64,000 nt of DNA from Saccharofermentans sp. (GTDB lineage Bacteria; Bacillota; Clostridia; Saccharofermentanales; Saccharofermentanaceae). The notes under the pieces were generated by a model. The model was not told where the DNA came from, ran no database searches, and was given only the letters and a program-made list of their open reading frames with translations. Below are positions 9,986-18,767 of the stretch, piece after piece; the stretch's first letter is position 1; the number at the start of each line of letters is the position of its first letter. Position numbers and translations under genes: made by a program. The stretch covers positions 1 to 64,000 of the forward strand of contig JAILMW010000011.1 of NCBI GenBank assembly GCA_024692235.1, written 5' to 3'.

Positions 9986-11425
9986 TTACCTCATCTCATC
10001 GAGAAGCTTCTGAAGGACAGTCCTTACAGCCTGAGGATCAGCCTTACCCTTAAGGCTTCTCATGGACTGGCCGATAAGGAACTGGAAGTTCTTCTCATTA
10101 CCTGCAAGATATTCGCCTACAGCCTTCTCGTTAGCTGCGAGCACGTCCTTGATTATAGGCTCGATGGAGCTTAAGTCGGATACCTGAGCAAGGCCGTTCT
10201 TCACAACATACTCCTCGGGGATCACATTCTCCTCTACGACCTTGGAGAGCACCTGCTTACCTGTCTTTCTGTTGATCTTACCGTCATTTACGAGCTTTAT
10301 GACCTCACCTACGGATTCGATCCTGAAGTCCAGATCCTCAACGGGCTTACCGGAATCGTTGGCGATCTTAAGAAGGTCCGTAAGGATCCAGTTGGATGCA
10401 TCCTTGGGATTGCCGCAGATCTCTGCTGTCTTCTCGAAGATCTTAACGAGAGCAACGGAGCCTGTGATGATATCGGAATCGTACTCGGGAAGACCGAGCT
10501 CGTTCATGTATCTTTCCTTCTTCTTGTCTGCAAGCTCGGGCATGTTGGCCTTTACCTGCTCTAAGTACTCTTCACTTATAACGATAGGCATAAGATCGGG
10601 CTCGGGGAAATACTTATAGTCCTGAGCATTCTCCTTGGACCTCATGGTATATGTCATTTCCTTCTCGTCATCCCAGCGGCGTGTCTCCTGTGTGACCTTG
10701 CCTCCGTCCTCGATAAGATCGATCTGGCGGTCACGCTCGTACTCGATGGCACGTGCTATAGCCTTAAGGGATGCGATATTCTTCATCTCCGTTCTTGTAC
10801 CGAACTCCTTCTGACCGACAGGTCTTACGGAGAGGTTGACATCGGCTCTCATGGATCCTTCCTGCATCTTGCAGTCGGATACGCCGAGATACTGCAGGGT
10901 ATCACGAAGCTTCTCTAAGTAAGCGATAACTTCCTCTGCGGATCTGAAGTCGGGCTCTGATACGATCTCGATCAACGGAACGCCGCATCTGTTATAGTCG
11001 ACAAGCGTCTTCTCGGTATATGGATCGTGAACGAGCTTACCTGCATCCTCCTCCATATGGATCTCGTGGATGCCTATGTACTTGGTGCCTTCGGAAGTCT
11101 TTATCTCCACCTTACCGTTACGGCAGATGGGAAGATAGAGCTGAGACACCTGATATGCCTTGGGAAGATCGGGATAGAAGTAGTTCTTACGGTCGAACTT
11201 GTTCTTCCTTGTGATCTCGCAGTTAAGCGCGGTTCCTGCCTTTACGGCGAACTCCACTACGCTCTTGTTAAGTGTTGGAAGAGTACCCGGCATACCCGAG
11301 CAGATCTCGCACACGTGTGTATTGGGAGCTCCTCCGAACTTGGTGGAGCAGCCGCAGAATATCTTGGACTTTGTGGATAACTCGCAGTGTACCTCGAGTC
11401 CTATTACCATCTCGTACTCAGCCAT
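9986..11425 (-). CDS. gatB: aspartyl/glutamyl-tRNA(Asn/Gln) amidotransferase subunit B
   Basis: GatB (479 residues) carries the kinase centre that activates Glu-tRNA(Gln) or Asp-tRNA(Asn) and binds the tRNA through its C-terminal YqeY-like tail. The N-terminus EMVIGLEVHCEL, the zinc-type cysteines in FCGCSTKFG with CEICSGMPG, the IHMEEDAGKL motif and the C-terminal QFLIGQSMRSLKGKADP are all typical. Length is normal. The ATG lies one base after the gatA stop (TGATATG), so translation is coupled. It acts with GatA and GatC in the cytosol and implies that this organism lacks at least one of GlnRS or AsnRS. Confidence 0.97.
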   Translation of the reverse strand: MAEYEMVIGLEVHCELSTKSKIFCGCSTKFGGAPNTHVCEICSGMPGTLPTLNKSVVEFAVKAGTALNCEITRKNKFDRKNYFYPDLPKAYQVSQLYLPICRNGKVEIKTSEGTKYIGIHEIHMEEDAGKLVHDPYTEKTLVDYNRCGVPLIEIVSEPDFRSAEEVIAYLEKLRDTLQYLGVSDCKMQEGSMRADVNLSVRPVGQKEFGTRTEMKNIASLKAIARAIEYERDRQIDLIEDGGKVTQETRRWDDEKEMTYTMRSKENAQDYKYFPEPDLMPIVISEEYLEQVKANMPELADKKKERYMNELGLPEYDSDIITGSVALVKIFEKTAEICGNPKDASNWILTDLLKIANDSGKPVEDLDFRIESVGEVIKLVNDGKINRKTGKQVLSKVVEENVIPEEYVVKNGLAQVSDLSSIEPIIKDVLAANEKAVGEYLAGNEKNFQFLIGQSMRSLKGKADPQAVRTVLQKLLDEMR

Positions 11426-11426
11426 A

Positions 11427-12890
11427 TCAGACGTTCCTCCTCTTGTGGAAATCGGTCTCCTTCTGGAATGCGGCCGTTATGCCGCAAAGGAGTTCCTCGG
11501 AATAGTGCTTACCTATAAGCTGCATTCCTACGGGAAGTCCCTGTCCGTCGAATCCGCAGGGAACGGAGATCGCGGGAAGACCCACGATATTGATAAGAAC
11601 GGTACAGATATCGCCTAAGTACATCTTAAGAGGATCCGATAAGCTCTCCCCTGCCTTAAGAGCAGTCGTGGGAGCAACGGGTCCTATAACAACGTCGTAC
11701 TTCTCGAAAGCCTTATCGAAAGCTTCCTTTATAAGTGCCTTTGCCTGGAGAGCCTTGTTGTAGTAAGCATCGTAGTAACCTGAGGATAAAACAAAGTTAC
11801 CGAGCATGATCCTTCTTTTTACTTCCATTCCGAAGCCTTCGGATCTTGCCTTGATATAAAGCTCCATAAGGTCATCCACACCCTCGGGACGGTAGCCGTA
11901 CTTGATACCGTCGTATCTGGAGAGGTTGGAACATGCCTCCGCGCAGGCGATGATGTAATAAGTGGGGATAGCATAATCAACGATGGGCATGGGGAATGTC
12001 TCTACGATAGCGCCCTTGCTCTCAAGAAGCTTAACGGCGTTCATGACCTGCTCCTTAACATCCTTGTCGATACCCTCACCGAAATACTGCTCGGGAAGAC
12101 CTACTTTCAATCCCTTTACGTCAAAGGAAGCCACCTTATCAAGATCGATGGGAGTAACTTCGGTAGAAGTCTGATCCTTCTCGTCGATACCGCAGATAAG
12201 ATTGAACATGGCAGCCACGTCCATGATATCTCTTCCGATAGGTCCGATCTGATCGAGGGACGAAGCGAAAGCAACAAGTCCGTATCTGGATACCGTGCCG
12301 TAAGTGGGCTTTAATCCCGTTACGCCGCAGAAGGAAGCGGGCTGTCTTATGGATCCGCCCGTATCGGAACCCAATGCGAAGTAAGCATTATCCGAAGCTA
12401 CGCAAGCTGCAGATCCGCCGGAAGATCCGCCGGGAACTCTGTTATCTCCCCAGGGATTATATGTGGGACCGAAGAATGAAGTCTCGGTAGTAGAACCCAT
12501 GGCGAACTCGTCCATGTTGGTCTTACCTAAGATGACCATACCCTCGGCCTTTATCTTCTTTATTACGGTCGCATCGTAAGGAGGGATGAAGTTATGAAGC
12601 ATCTTGGATGCACATGTTGTCTTGATCCCCTTGGTGCAGATATTATCCTTGATGGCAATGGGGACACCTGCGAGAGCTCCCGTGAGCTTACCTGCCTTTA
12701 TGTCCTCATCTGCCTTAGCCGCCTGCTCTAATGCATCGTCGCAGACGGTTATATAGCTGTTGTACTTCTTATTATCCTCGGCTATCTTGTCGAGAAATAC
12801 CTTTGTGATCTCTACGGAAGTAGTCTTTCCTTCCTTTATAGCGGCACCTGCTTCAAGGGCCGTCATCTTAAGTATCGTATCTTTATCCAT
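11427..12890 (-). CDS. gatA: aspartyl/glutamyl-tRNA(Asn/Gln) amidotransferase subunit A
   Basis: GatA (487 residues) is the amidase-signature subunit that releases ammonia from glutamine. The Ser-cisSer-Lys triad is visible: Lys in GVPIAIKDNI, the serines in PGGSSGGSAA and in GSDTGGSIRQPASFCG. Length is normal and no core motif is missing. The gene begins 13 bases after the gatC stop and is followed one base later by gatB, giving the common gatC-gatA-gatB order. The product acts in the cytosol as part of the heterotrimer. Confidence 0.97.
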   Translation of the reverse strand: MDKDTILKMTALEAGAAIKEGKTTSVEITKVFLDKIAEDNKKYNSYITVCDDALEQAAKADEDIKAGKLTGALAGVPIAIKDNICTKGIKTTCASKMLHNFIPPYDATVIKKIKAEGMVILGKTNMDEFAMGSTTETSFFGPTYNPWGDNRVPGGSSGGSAACVASDNAYFALGSDTGGSIRQPASFCGVTGLKPTYGTVSRYGLVAFASSLDQIGPIGRDIMDVAAMFNLICGIDEKDQTSTEVTPIDLDKVASFDVKGLKVGLPEQYFGEGIDKDVKEQVMNAVKLLESKGAIVETFPMPIVDYAIPTYYIIACAEACSNLSRYDGIKYGYRPEGVDDLMELYIKARSEGFGMEVKRRIMLGNFVLSSGYYDAYYNKALQAKALIKEAFDKAFEKYDVVIGPVAPTTALKAGESLSDPLKMYLGDICTVLINIVGLPAISVPCGFDGQGLPVGMQLIGKHYSEELLCGITAAFQKETDFHKRRNV

Positions 12891-12903
12891 TATGAGGCAC
12901 CCC

Positions 12904-13191
12904 TTATTCTACTGTCTTGGGAACAAGGAAAGATCCGTCCTTGCTCTCGGGAGCATTGGAAAGAATGTCATCCCTCATATCTTCATTGGTAACATTATCC
13001 TCGCGGAAGACGTTAGTCCTTCCGAACGCATGGCTCATAGGCTCTACGCCTTCTGTATCGAGCTCATTGAGCATATCGATATAGCCGAGGATATTGCTTA
13101 AGTCCTTCTTTGTCTTTTCTGCTTCCTCGGGAGTTAATCTGATCCTTCCGAGCTGCTGGAGATAATCTGTTAATTCTGATGTAATTTCCAT
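12904..13191 (-). CDS. gatC: aspartyl/glutamyl-tRNA(Asn/Gln) amidotransferase subunit C
   Basis: GatC (95 residues) is the small subunit that wraps around GatA and stabilises its contact with GatB. Typical sequence is present: RIRLTPEEAEKTKKDLSNILGYIDMLNELDTEGVEPMSH-type helices, here with a final VPKTVE tail. The ATG follows AAGGAG closely. It is the first gene of the gatCAB-CNNM-HAD operon and has a recognisable promoter in the spacer shared with the divergent vanY-like gene. Confidence 0.95.
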   Translation of the reverse strand: MEITSELTDYLQQLGRIRLTPEEAEKTKKDLSNILGYIDMLNELDTEGVEPMSHAFGRTNVFREDNVTNEDMRDDILSNAPESKDGSFLVPKTVE

Positions 13192-13218
13192 AAAAAACTC
13201 CTTGTTCTTAACCTTAGG

Positions 13219-13247
13219 ATTTTAACATGAGCGCGAAACTTAGTAAA
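13219..13247 (-). promoter_or_regulatory. promoter of the gatCAB operon
   Basis: TTTACT, 17 bases, TAAAAT on the minus strand with the -10 box about 30 bases before the gatC ATG. The -35 box matches the consensus only in part. Confidence 0.5.
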
Positions 13248-13264
13248 TGTGCTATATTAGCGGT

Positions 13265-14101
13265 ATGTCAATATCAAAGGTCAAAAAGATACTTATCGCC
13301 TTTCCCTGGATCATCGTCTTGATATCCGTCGCTGTCCTGGGTCTTTATGAGGCAGGCCTTATCACATTCAGGCAGAAGCATAAGTCACCTCTTACCGAGG
13401 TCGAGTTTATATTGCCCCTTATCCCCCTTGAAGATGTCACATATTCCCAGAACATGCTTCTTATCAACAGCGAGCATCCCCTTCCCGAGGAGTTTTCTCC
13501 CGACATAGTCTTCTACAGGGATACTGACGTTCCCATGAACAGTGCCATAGTCGAGAGCTACGGCTGTATGAGCGACTATATCCGAGAAGATCTTAGCGAC
13601 CGTCTCTATGTCTCAAGTTCCTACAGGAGCTTTGAAGATCAGGAAAGGATCTATAACGAAGAAGGTCCGGAGGTCGCAGCGCTCCCCGGCTATAGCGAAC
13701 ACCAGACAGGACTGGCTCTTGATGTCTATGCCATGTACTTCGCGGGATCAGCTTTCCCCGACTGCGGGGTAGGACAGTTCGTCATAAATAACTGCGCCCA
13801 GTTCGGATTCATCATAAGATACCCTTACGGGGCAGAGGATATCACGGGCTTCTCATACGAACCATGGCATATAAGATATGTGGGTCTTCCGCATTCTCTT
13901 ATCATCACGGAAGAGGGAATAACTCTTGAAGAATATATAGACCTCTTTGAGATCGGACGCTGGTACAGCTATGAGGATTATGTCATAGCAAGACTTCCCG
14001 AAGATGACCTGAGGATACCGACGGAGCTCTTCGAATATGAGATAACGGTAAGCCCCGATAATACGGGATACGTATTCGTTACGGTACATATAACAGAATA
14101 G
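13265..14101 (+). CDS. VanY-type D-alanyl-D-alanine carboxypeptidase (M15B), membrane anchored
   Basis: This 278-residue protein has one N-terminal membrane segment (about residues 8-28) and an outer M15B peptidase domain that trims terminal D-alanine from peptidoglycan stem peptides. The zinc motifs are present: SEHQTGLALDV near residue 148 (SxHxxGxAxD) and EPWHIRYVG near residue 200 (ExxHxRY), with SSSYRSFEDQERIYN before them. The last ~50 residues form an extra domain of unknown role. The track start at 13247 adds six residues; neither start has a good Shine-Dalgarno sequence, and a TATATT box ends seven bases before the ATG at 13265, so a leaderless mRNA is possible. It is divergent from gatC and convergent with the next gene. 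Nothing here indicates a vancomycin cluster; a housekeeping cell-wall role is more likely. Confidence 0.88.
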   Translation: MSISKVKKILIAFPWIIVLISVAVLGLYEAGLITFRQKHKSPLTEVEFILPLIPLEDVTYSQNMLLINSEHPLPEEFSPDIVFYRDTDVPMNSAIVESYGCMSDYIREDLSDRLYVSSSYRSFEDQERIYNEEGPEVAALPGYSEHQTGLALDVYAMYFAGSAFPDCGVGQFVINNCAQFGFIIRYPYGAEDITGFSYEPWHIRYVGLPHSLIITEEGITLEEYIDLFEIGRWYSYEDYVIARLPEDDLRIPTELFEYEITVSPDNTGYVFVTVHITE

Positions 14102-14110
14102 GGAAATAAC

Positions 14111-14142
14111 AAAAAGAGGACCGCATAATGCGATCCTCTTTT
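14111..14142. terminator. bidirectional terminator between convergent genes
   Basis: An inverted repeat of AAAGAGGA and GCAT against ATGC and TCCTCTTT has A-rich and T-rich ends on both sides, so it can end transcription of the VanY-like gene (+) and the foldase-like lipoprotein gene (-). Confidence 0.85.
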
Positions 14143-14168
14143 ATCAACTTATAAGATCTTCAGATATT

Positions 14169-15632
14169 TCAGTTCTCTTCGCCTTCTTCATCCTCTTCGG
14201 ATGCCTCATCTGACTTCTCGGAAGAGGGCTCATCGCCATCCTTCTTCTCGTCGTCATCTTCGGAAGGTGCCTGAGGCTTCTTCATTGCATTGCTGATGCC
14301 GAATACTGCCATAGCGATAACTGCGATGCCGCCGATGACTGCAAGTACACCCATGATGATATCCTTGGCATTGAGCTTGTTACCTGACTCTGCAGCGGTA
14401 AGGCCGATACCTGATGTAGCGGAAGGCTCTGTAGCTGAAGGAACTACGGGCTCTGCAGCCGTATACTCCATATCGGTATAGAACTCATAGGAACCCTCAT
14501 CGATAAGAGCAAGGATCTCCTCGCTCATGGCGTCTACAGCAAGCTGATCCTTAGTAGTCTGATCGACCTCTGTCGTGCCGAGATAACCTACTACGAAGTA
14601 ACCGTACTCGGGAGCGTAGATGACCTCGATATCGCCTTCTGCTCTATCCTCGGCATATGCCCACTCCTCGTAAGCGGGAACTACTGCACCTCTTGATACG
14701 GCGAACTCATCTCCGAACTGATAAGCACCGGGCTCACCTTCTTCATACTGGGAAGCACTGAATGTACCGTATACTTCGAACAGATCGAGGCTGAGCTCAC
14801 CTGTAGTAGAGTCTACGCACTGCTCGAAGAGCTCATTTGCAAGAGCTTCCTGCTCTGCCATAGTCTCTTCGTCTGTCTCCTCTTCAGGAGCCCAGAAGAG
14901 TGCATATCTTGTATTGGGAACCATGATATCCTCTTCAGCGAACTCATAGTTCTCGATATAGTCATCCGTGTAGAGCTCTGCGAGCTTGTAGTTATAGAGG
15001 ATATTCCTGAAATCAGCCTCCGTACAGGAAGGCCCGTAGTAAAGCTGAAGAAATTCGTCATTTGTCATTCCTGCTGCAGTAGCGGAAGGAGTAACGCTGT
15101 TGTTGATGATATCATCGATCTCGGCCAGCTGCTCCTCAGAGAGCTCAAGGCCCTTCTCTCTTGCAAGGGAATTGATGATATATGTGCTCTCCAGCATCCT
15201 CTCTGCATATACTACGAAGAACTCGCCGTAGTTGGCATAAAGATCAGCGTCTCCGTCAACTTCCTCATTCTCGATATCTGCAGTAACGGGAGCGCTCAGA
15301 TCGATCCAGCCTTCCGCAGTCATCGGATAGAGACCGTAATACTGTGCATAGTTGGTAAGCTCGGAAAAAGCATCTATGAAGTAGAAGTTAGACTCTGCAA
15401 TGGGGATAGCTTCTCCCTGGAAGTAATACTGGTGATCAAGATATCCGATGAGCTGGCTGCCGTAAGCAGTCTCGAAGCTCTGATCCGACAGGTCGATAGA
15501 CTGAGCAGTCGTCTGTCCGGGGGCGAGACTTGTAGTTGTCTCGGGTGTCTCATAGTTACAAGAGCACAAAGCTCCCATGACTACCGTAGTCGTCATCAAA
15601 GCGGCTGCGGTTCTTATTGCATTTCGTTTCAT
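14169..15632 (-). CDS. foldase-like lipoprotein with C-terminal membrane segment
   Basis: This 487-residue protein starts with a signal sequence and cysteines usable as a lipobox (MGALCSC, about residues 20-26). The outer part is acidic and mostly helical, in the style of SurA_N/PrsA chaperones, but no parvulin active-site pattern is evident. It ends with a second membrane segment (IIMGVLAVIGGIAVIAMAVFG, about residues 420-445) and a charged Glu/Asp/Lys/Ser tail. A lipid anchor at one end and a transmembrane helix at the other is unusual for this class. The ATG at 15632 follows GGAGAGGTAAT and is preferred to the track start 11 codons earlier. It shares its general layout with 6399-7940. It may be a foldase or a cell-wall scaffold; function not established. 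Confidence 0.6.
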   Translation of the reverse strand: MKRNAIRTAAALMTTTVVMGALCSCNYETPETTTSLAPGQTTAQSIDLSDQSFETAYGSQLIGYLDHQYYFQGEAIPIAESNFYFIDAFSELTNYAQYYGLYPMTAEGWIDLSAPVTADIENEEVDGDADLYANYGEFFVVYAERMLESTYIINSLAREKGLELSEEQLAEIDDIINNSVTPSATAAGMTNDEFLQLYYGPSCTEADFRNILYNYKLAELYTDDYIENYEFAEEDIMVPNTRYALFWAPEEETDEETMAEQEALANELFEQCVDSTTGELSLDLFEVYGTFSASQYEEGEPGAYQFGDEFAVSRGAVVPAYEEWAYAEDRAEGDIEVIYAPEYGYFVVGYLGTTEVDQTTKDQLAVDAMSEEILALIDEGSYEFYTDMEYTAAEPVVPSATEPSATSGIGLTAAESGNKLNAKDIIMGVLAVIGGIAVIAMAVFGISNAMKKPQAPSEDDDEKKDGDEPSSEKSDEASEEDEEGEEN

Positions 15633-15683
15633 ATTACCTCTCCGTTTTAAATACATAAGTTGCATTATAACACAGTATTGTTT

Positions 15684-17423
15684 TTACCGTGCAACTACAT
15701 CGATAGACGCAGTATCCACGGTGCTTTCATTCTCTATTGTTATTCCTTCGCCGGGCTTCAGGTCGATCTCTCTTGTTATTACAGTGCCGTTGTCTTCATA
15801 AGATACACTAAAGCTTCCGCCGTGAGCCGATATTATCCTTATATCACTTACTGTCACCGTATGTCCTTCGGATATACCGTCGCTGTCGGTAACGATGGCG
15901 GTATCGCTGTCCTCATCGTAGAAGATGACGCCGGGATTGCCGAAGGAAGGCGCCGTGGAATAATACTCGTCAGGAGAACTTACCAAAGTCACGTCATACG
16001 GTGCCTCGCTCTCGTTCTCCAGCATTATCTCGTGGAACATCATGGAATCATGTACACCCTCGAAGTCGGGAGCATATATCATGTCATAACCTTCCTTGTA
16101 GCAATAGCTGTCTTTGGCCACGGCCAGGAAAGACTGGGTCCTGTACGAATATGTAATTGCAGTAGGTCCGATCTTCTCTGCTATAAGTGCATGGTTGATA
16201 CCGCAGGTCAGAAGGGCAGATGCAAAAAGTATTATTCCTGCCACAACGGGTGCGATCTTGCCTTGAGTCTTACCTGACAGCGGAAGATACGAGACTGCAC
16301 ATGTTATGAAGACTATCCAGCCGAAGTAGGAGATCGTCGTAGGCACATAACCGAACTGATGACCTTCAACGACCCACTGCTGATAGACGGATGTAAGGGA
16401 ATGAATAAGAGGAAAGCAAAGAGCTCCTACGATGCCGCATAATCCTATGACCTTGGCTTTTCCTGCCGCCTTCTCATCCTTCCTGCAAGATCTCATGAAT
16501 ATAAACATTCCGACACCTGCTGCAAGAGACACCAAAATATCTCTTATCGTGAAGCCGTCTGCCAGGATCCTTGATCTGACTCTGGGATGAACGAGATCTG
16601 CCAGAGGGAACATACCTCCCGAGAAAGCCCCTAAGGTAATTACAAAATCCTTGGGGTTACCCATTCGGGACAGATCCTCGACACCGTCCTGCAGCGGCAC
16701 TATCGGATGGAATATGACGAAGACTCTCATGGCAATAAAGAGTATTCCCGTTATCATGTGTGCATCAAGCGATATCACCAGATCCTTAAAGGAGAGCTTG
16801 CCTTTCTGCTTAGCCAGGGATATGGCAAGAACGAGATATACCGCGGCCACCGTAAGGAATGCCTCGTATGTCTGCATAGATTCATAGAACAGGAATGCAC
16901 TTACTATCTTAAGGAGAAGCCCGTTCTTCTTGCTCTCTTCAGACCTTATAAACAGCACAAGTCCCAGAAGAGCCAGCATAAGTCCGTACATGAAATCCAG
17001 AGGATAACATGTGATAAGACTGTGCCAGCCGTTTACCTGAAGAAGAGAAGCGAACAGAAGCGACATGAGAAGGCCGCTTTTTACCCCGATCCTTCTTCCC
17101 AGGACAAATGAGAGAAGGCATACGTTTATGCAGATAGGGATATACTGAAGCGCCCAGAATGCAAAAGGAGAACCTGACCCCAGCAGCTGATATCTGACTG
17201 CTACCACAAAGGGAAATATCAGGCCGAACCTGCCCCTTTGAAGACTGAAATCAAGAGTCCTTCTGAAGGCAAAACCGAAGTCGTATATCCTTCCGTAGAC
17301 GAACTCGCTGACGGAATCGGAACACGACAGGTATGAATATCTTAATGAATAAAGTACGGCCGCACAGACAACGGCTGCACAGACGGCAAGAACGATCCCT
17401 GAGCTGTTCTTCCCTTTTGGCAT
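15684..17423 (-). CDS. polytopic membrane protein, GT-C glycosyltransferase-like
   Basis: This 579-residue protein has about ten hydrophobic segments over residues 10-400 and then an outer-facing soluble C-terminal part of roughly 170 residues without membrane segments. The early acidic pair in the first loop (SCSDSVSEFVYGRIYDFG) and overall plan resemble GT-C glycosyltransferases that use lipid-linked sugars, but I do not recognise a specific family. It is the last gene of the rfbH-GtrA-epimerase-GT2-GT87 run and starts six bases after the GT87-like gene, so a role in building or modifying the dideoxyhexose-containing polysaccharide is a reasonable inference. Confidence 0.6.
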   Translation of the reverse strand: MPKGKNSSGIVLAVCAAVVCAAVLYSLRYSYLSCSDSVSEFVYGRIYDFGFAFRRTLDFSLQRGRFGLIFPFVVAVRYQLLGSGSPFAFWALQYIPICINVCLLSFVLGRRIGVKSGLLMSLLFASLLQVNGWHSLITCYPLDFMYGLMLALLGLVLFIRSEESKKNGLLLKIVSAFLFYESMQTYEAFLTVAAVYLVLAISLAKQKGKLSFKDLVISLDAHMITGILFIAMRVFVIFHPIVPLQDGVEDLSRMGNPKDFVITLGAFSGGMFPLADLVHPRVRSRILADGFTIRDILVSLAAGVGMFIFMRSCRKDEKAAGKAKVIGLCGIVGALCFPLIHSLTSVYQQWVVEGHQFGYVPTTISYFGWIVFITCAVSYLPLSGKTQGKIAPVVAGIILFASALLTCGINHALIAEKIGPTAITYSYRTQSFLAVAKDSYCYKEGYDMIYAPDFEGVHDSMMFHEIMLENESEAPYDVTLVSSPDEYYSTAPSFGNPGVIFYDEDSDTAIVTDSDGISEGHTVTVSDIRIISAHGGSFSVSYEDNGTVITREIDLKPGEGITIENESTVDTASIDVVAR

Positions 17424-17429
17424 GGCAGA

Positions 17430-18767
17430 TCAGGCCGCTTTTTTGGCCGTAGCACGAGAACCGAACTTCTCGATAGCTCTCTGGATGCAGTAATAGATGA
17501 TGACAAAAAGATATGTGCTCGCATCGATAATGATAGCGCAGTTAAGGTAATTCCACTCAAGAGGAGATCCGGGGCCGAGACCCTTAAGGTAATCGTAAGG
17601 TTTCGGAACCATGAGAAGAGCTGCTGCGATAACATAAGGAAGATCCTTCTTAGTAAGCTTCTCCTTGTCGGCAAACATGAGAAGCATAGGTGCGAACATA
17701 TAAGAAGACTGGTAAAGATATGCGTTGGGAGTTAAGTAGTTCATCATGGCTGTAACCGCAAAGAACTGCCTCCAGCGCTTCTTGTCTCTCGAAATGAAGA
17801 AGAATCCTACTGCCGTTATGACTACACCTGCAACAAGCCAGATAGTGTGGTTCTTCTGCGTCGATAATTCAACGGGGATACCGAACAGTCTCTCAAGATA
17901 GATAAGAGATCCGGTAATACCGATAGTAAAGTATCCTGCATTGACGCCTACACCGAATCCGCCTACGCCCTTTACGAACTCTACTACATTCTGAACGTAG
18001 CTTCCCTGGAAGAAGAAGATGGGCAGAAGAGTAGTCACGGCACCTGTGACGCCGCTTACTATGAGCTTCTTGATCTTTCCGTCAAAGAGGTAAAGACCGA
18101 GGATATATACGGGATAGACCTTGGTAGCGGCACAAAGCGCAAGGAACACGGGACCCCAGTAGCTGTCAGGACATTCCTCTTCCGCTACCGCCCACATCAT
18201 ATAAAGTACAACGGATACAACAAGGTAATTACCTCTGTCCACCATATAAAGAGAAGGAGCACTTAATACGAATGCAACGCCGAGGAAGAAATAGACCAGA
18301 TATGTCTTGGCCTTGGCTGCCGCCTCTGTCGTGCCGTTCTTGATGATCTGCTTACGCGCAAAGAATACGCAAACGCCTACTGCAGCGATAACGTAAAGTG
18401 CGATAAAGAATATAAACGATCTCCAGATGACAGGATCGTTGAAGGTATACTGAAGCGTATGGATGTCGAACTTATCGTAATCTCCCATATGAGAGAAGAG
18501 ATAAGCGAACACCAGGATAAGCGGAGGATAGTTGCTGAGCTTTGAGATATAAGGATCGAGGTCCTTGATCGCAAAGTTGATGGTGGCAAAGTCCTTATAC
18601 CTGTCGTTACGGAAGAATAAGAAGTTGGCACTGGGATACTGATGACCCATGATATGGATCCTCAGATAGTAATAGCACATCCACATAATGTACATACCGA
18701 TAAAAATGGTAAAGAATATGTGGAATCTTCCGATCTTATCTTTATTTAAAAGTAAGGGCTTTTGCAT
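17430..18767 (-). CDS. GT87-like polytopic glycosyltransferase
   Basis: This 445-residue membrane protein has about ten hydrophobic segments. The first outer loop carries acidic residues and DRYKDF...DLDPY, followed by SNYPPL, a pattern of GT-C enzymes of the GT87 (DUF2029) type that transfer sugars from polyprenyl-phosphate donors on the outer face of the membrane. Its start overlaps the stop of the GT2 gene by one base, so the two are translationally coupled. A GT2 enzyme making polyprenyl-phosphate sugar, a GtrA-like flippase and GT-C enzymes form a plausible three-step glycosylation route. Donor and acceptor are not known. Confidence 0.7.
   Translation of the reverse strand: MQKPLLLNKDKIGRFHIFFTIFIGMYIMWMCYYYLRIHIMGHQYPSANFLFFRNDRYKDFATINFAIKDLDPYISKLSNYPPLILVFAYLFSHMGDYDKFDIHTLQYTFNDPVIWRSFIFFIALYVIAAVGVCVFFARKQIIKNGTTEAAAKAKTYLVYFFLGVAFVLSAPSLYMVDRGNYLVVSVVLYMMWAVAEEECPDSYWGPVFLALCAATKVYPVYILGLYLFDGKIKKLIVSGVTGAVTTLLPIFFFQGSYVQNVVEFVKGVGGFGVGVNAGYFTIGITGSLIYLERLFGIPVELSTQKNHTIWLVAGVVITAVGFFFISRDKKRWRQFFAVTAMMNYLTPNAYLYQSSYMFAPMLLMFADKEKLTKKDLPYVIAAALLMVPKPYDYLKGLGPGSPLEWNYLNCAIIIDASTYLFVIIYYCIQRAIEKFGSRATAKKAA

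Noticed and set aside
13265-14101. vancomycin resistance gene
   Set aside because: Only a VanY-type carboxypeptidase is present; no vanHAX, vanR or vanS is nearby, and such peptidases are common housekeeping enzymes.
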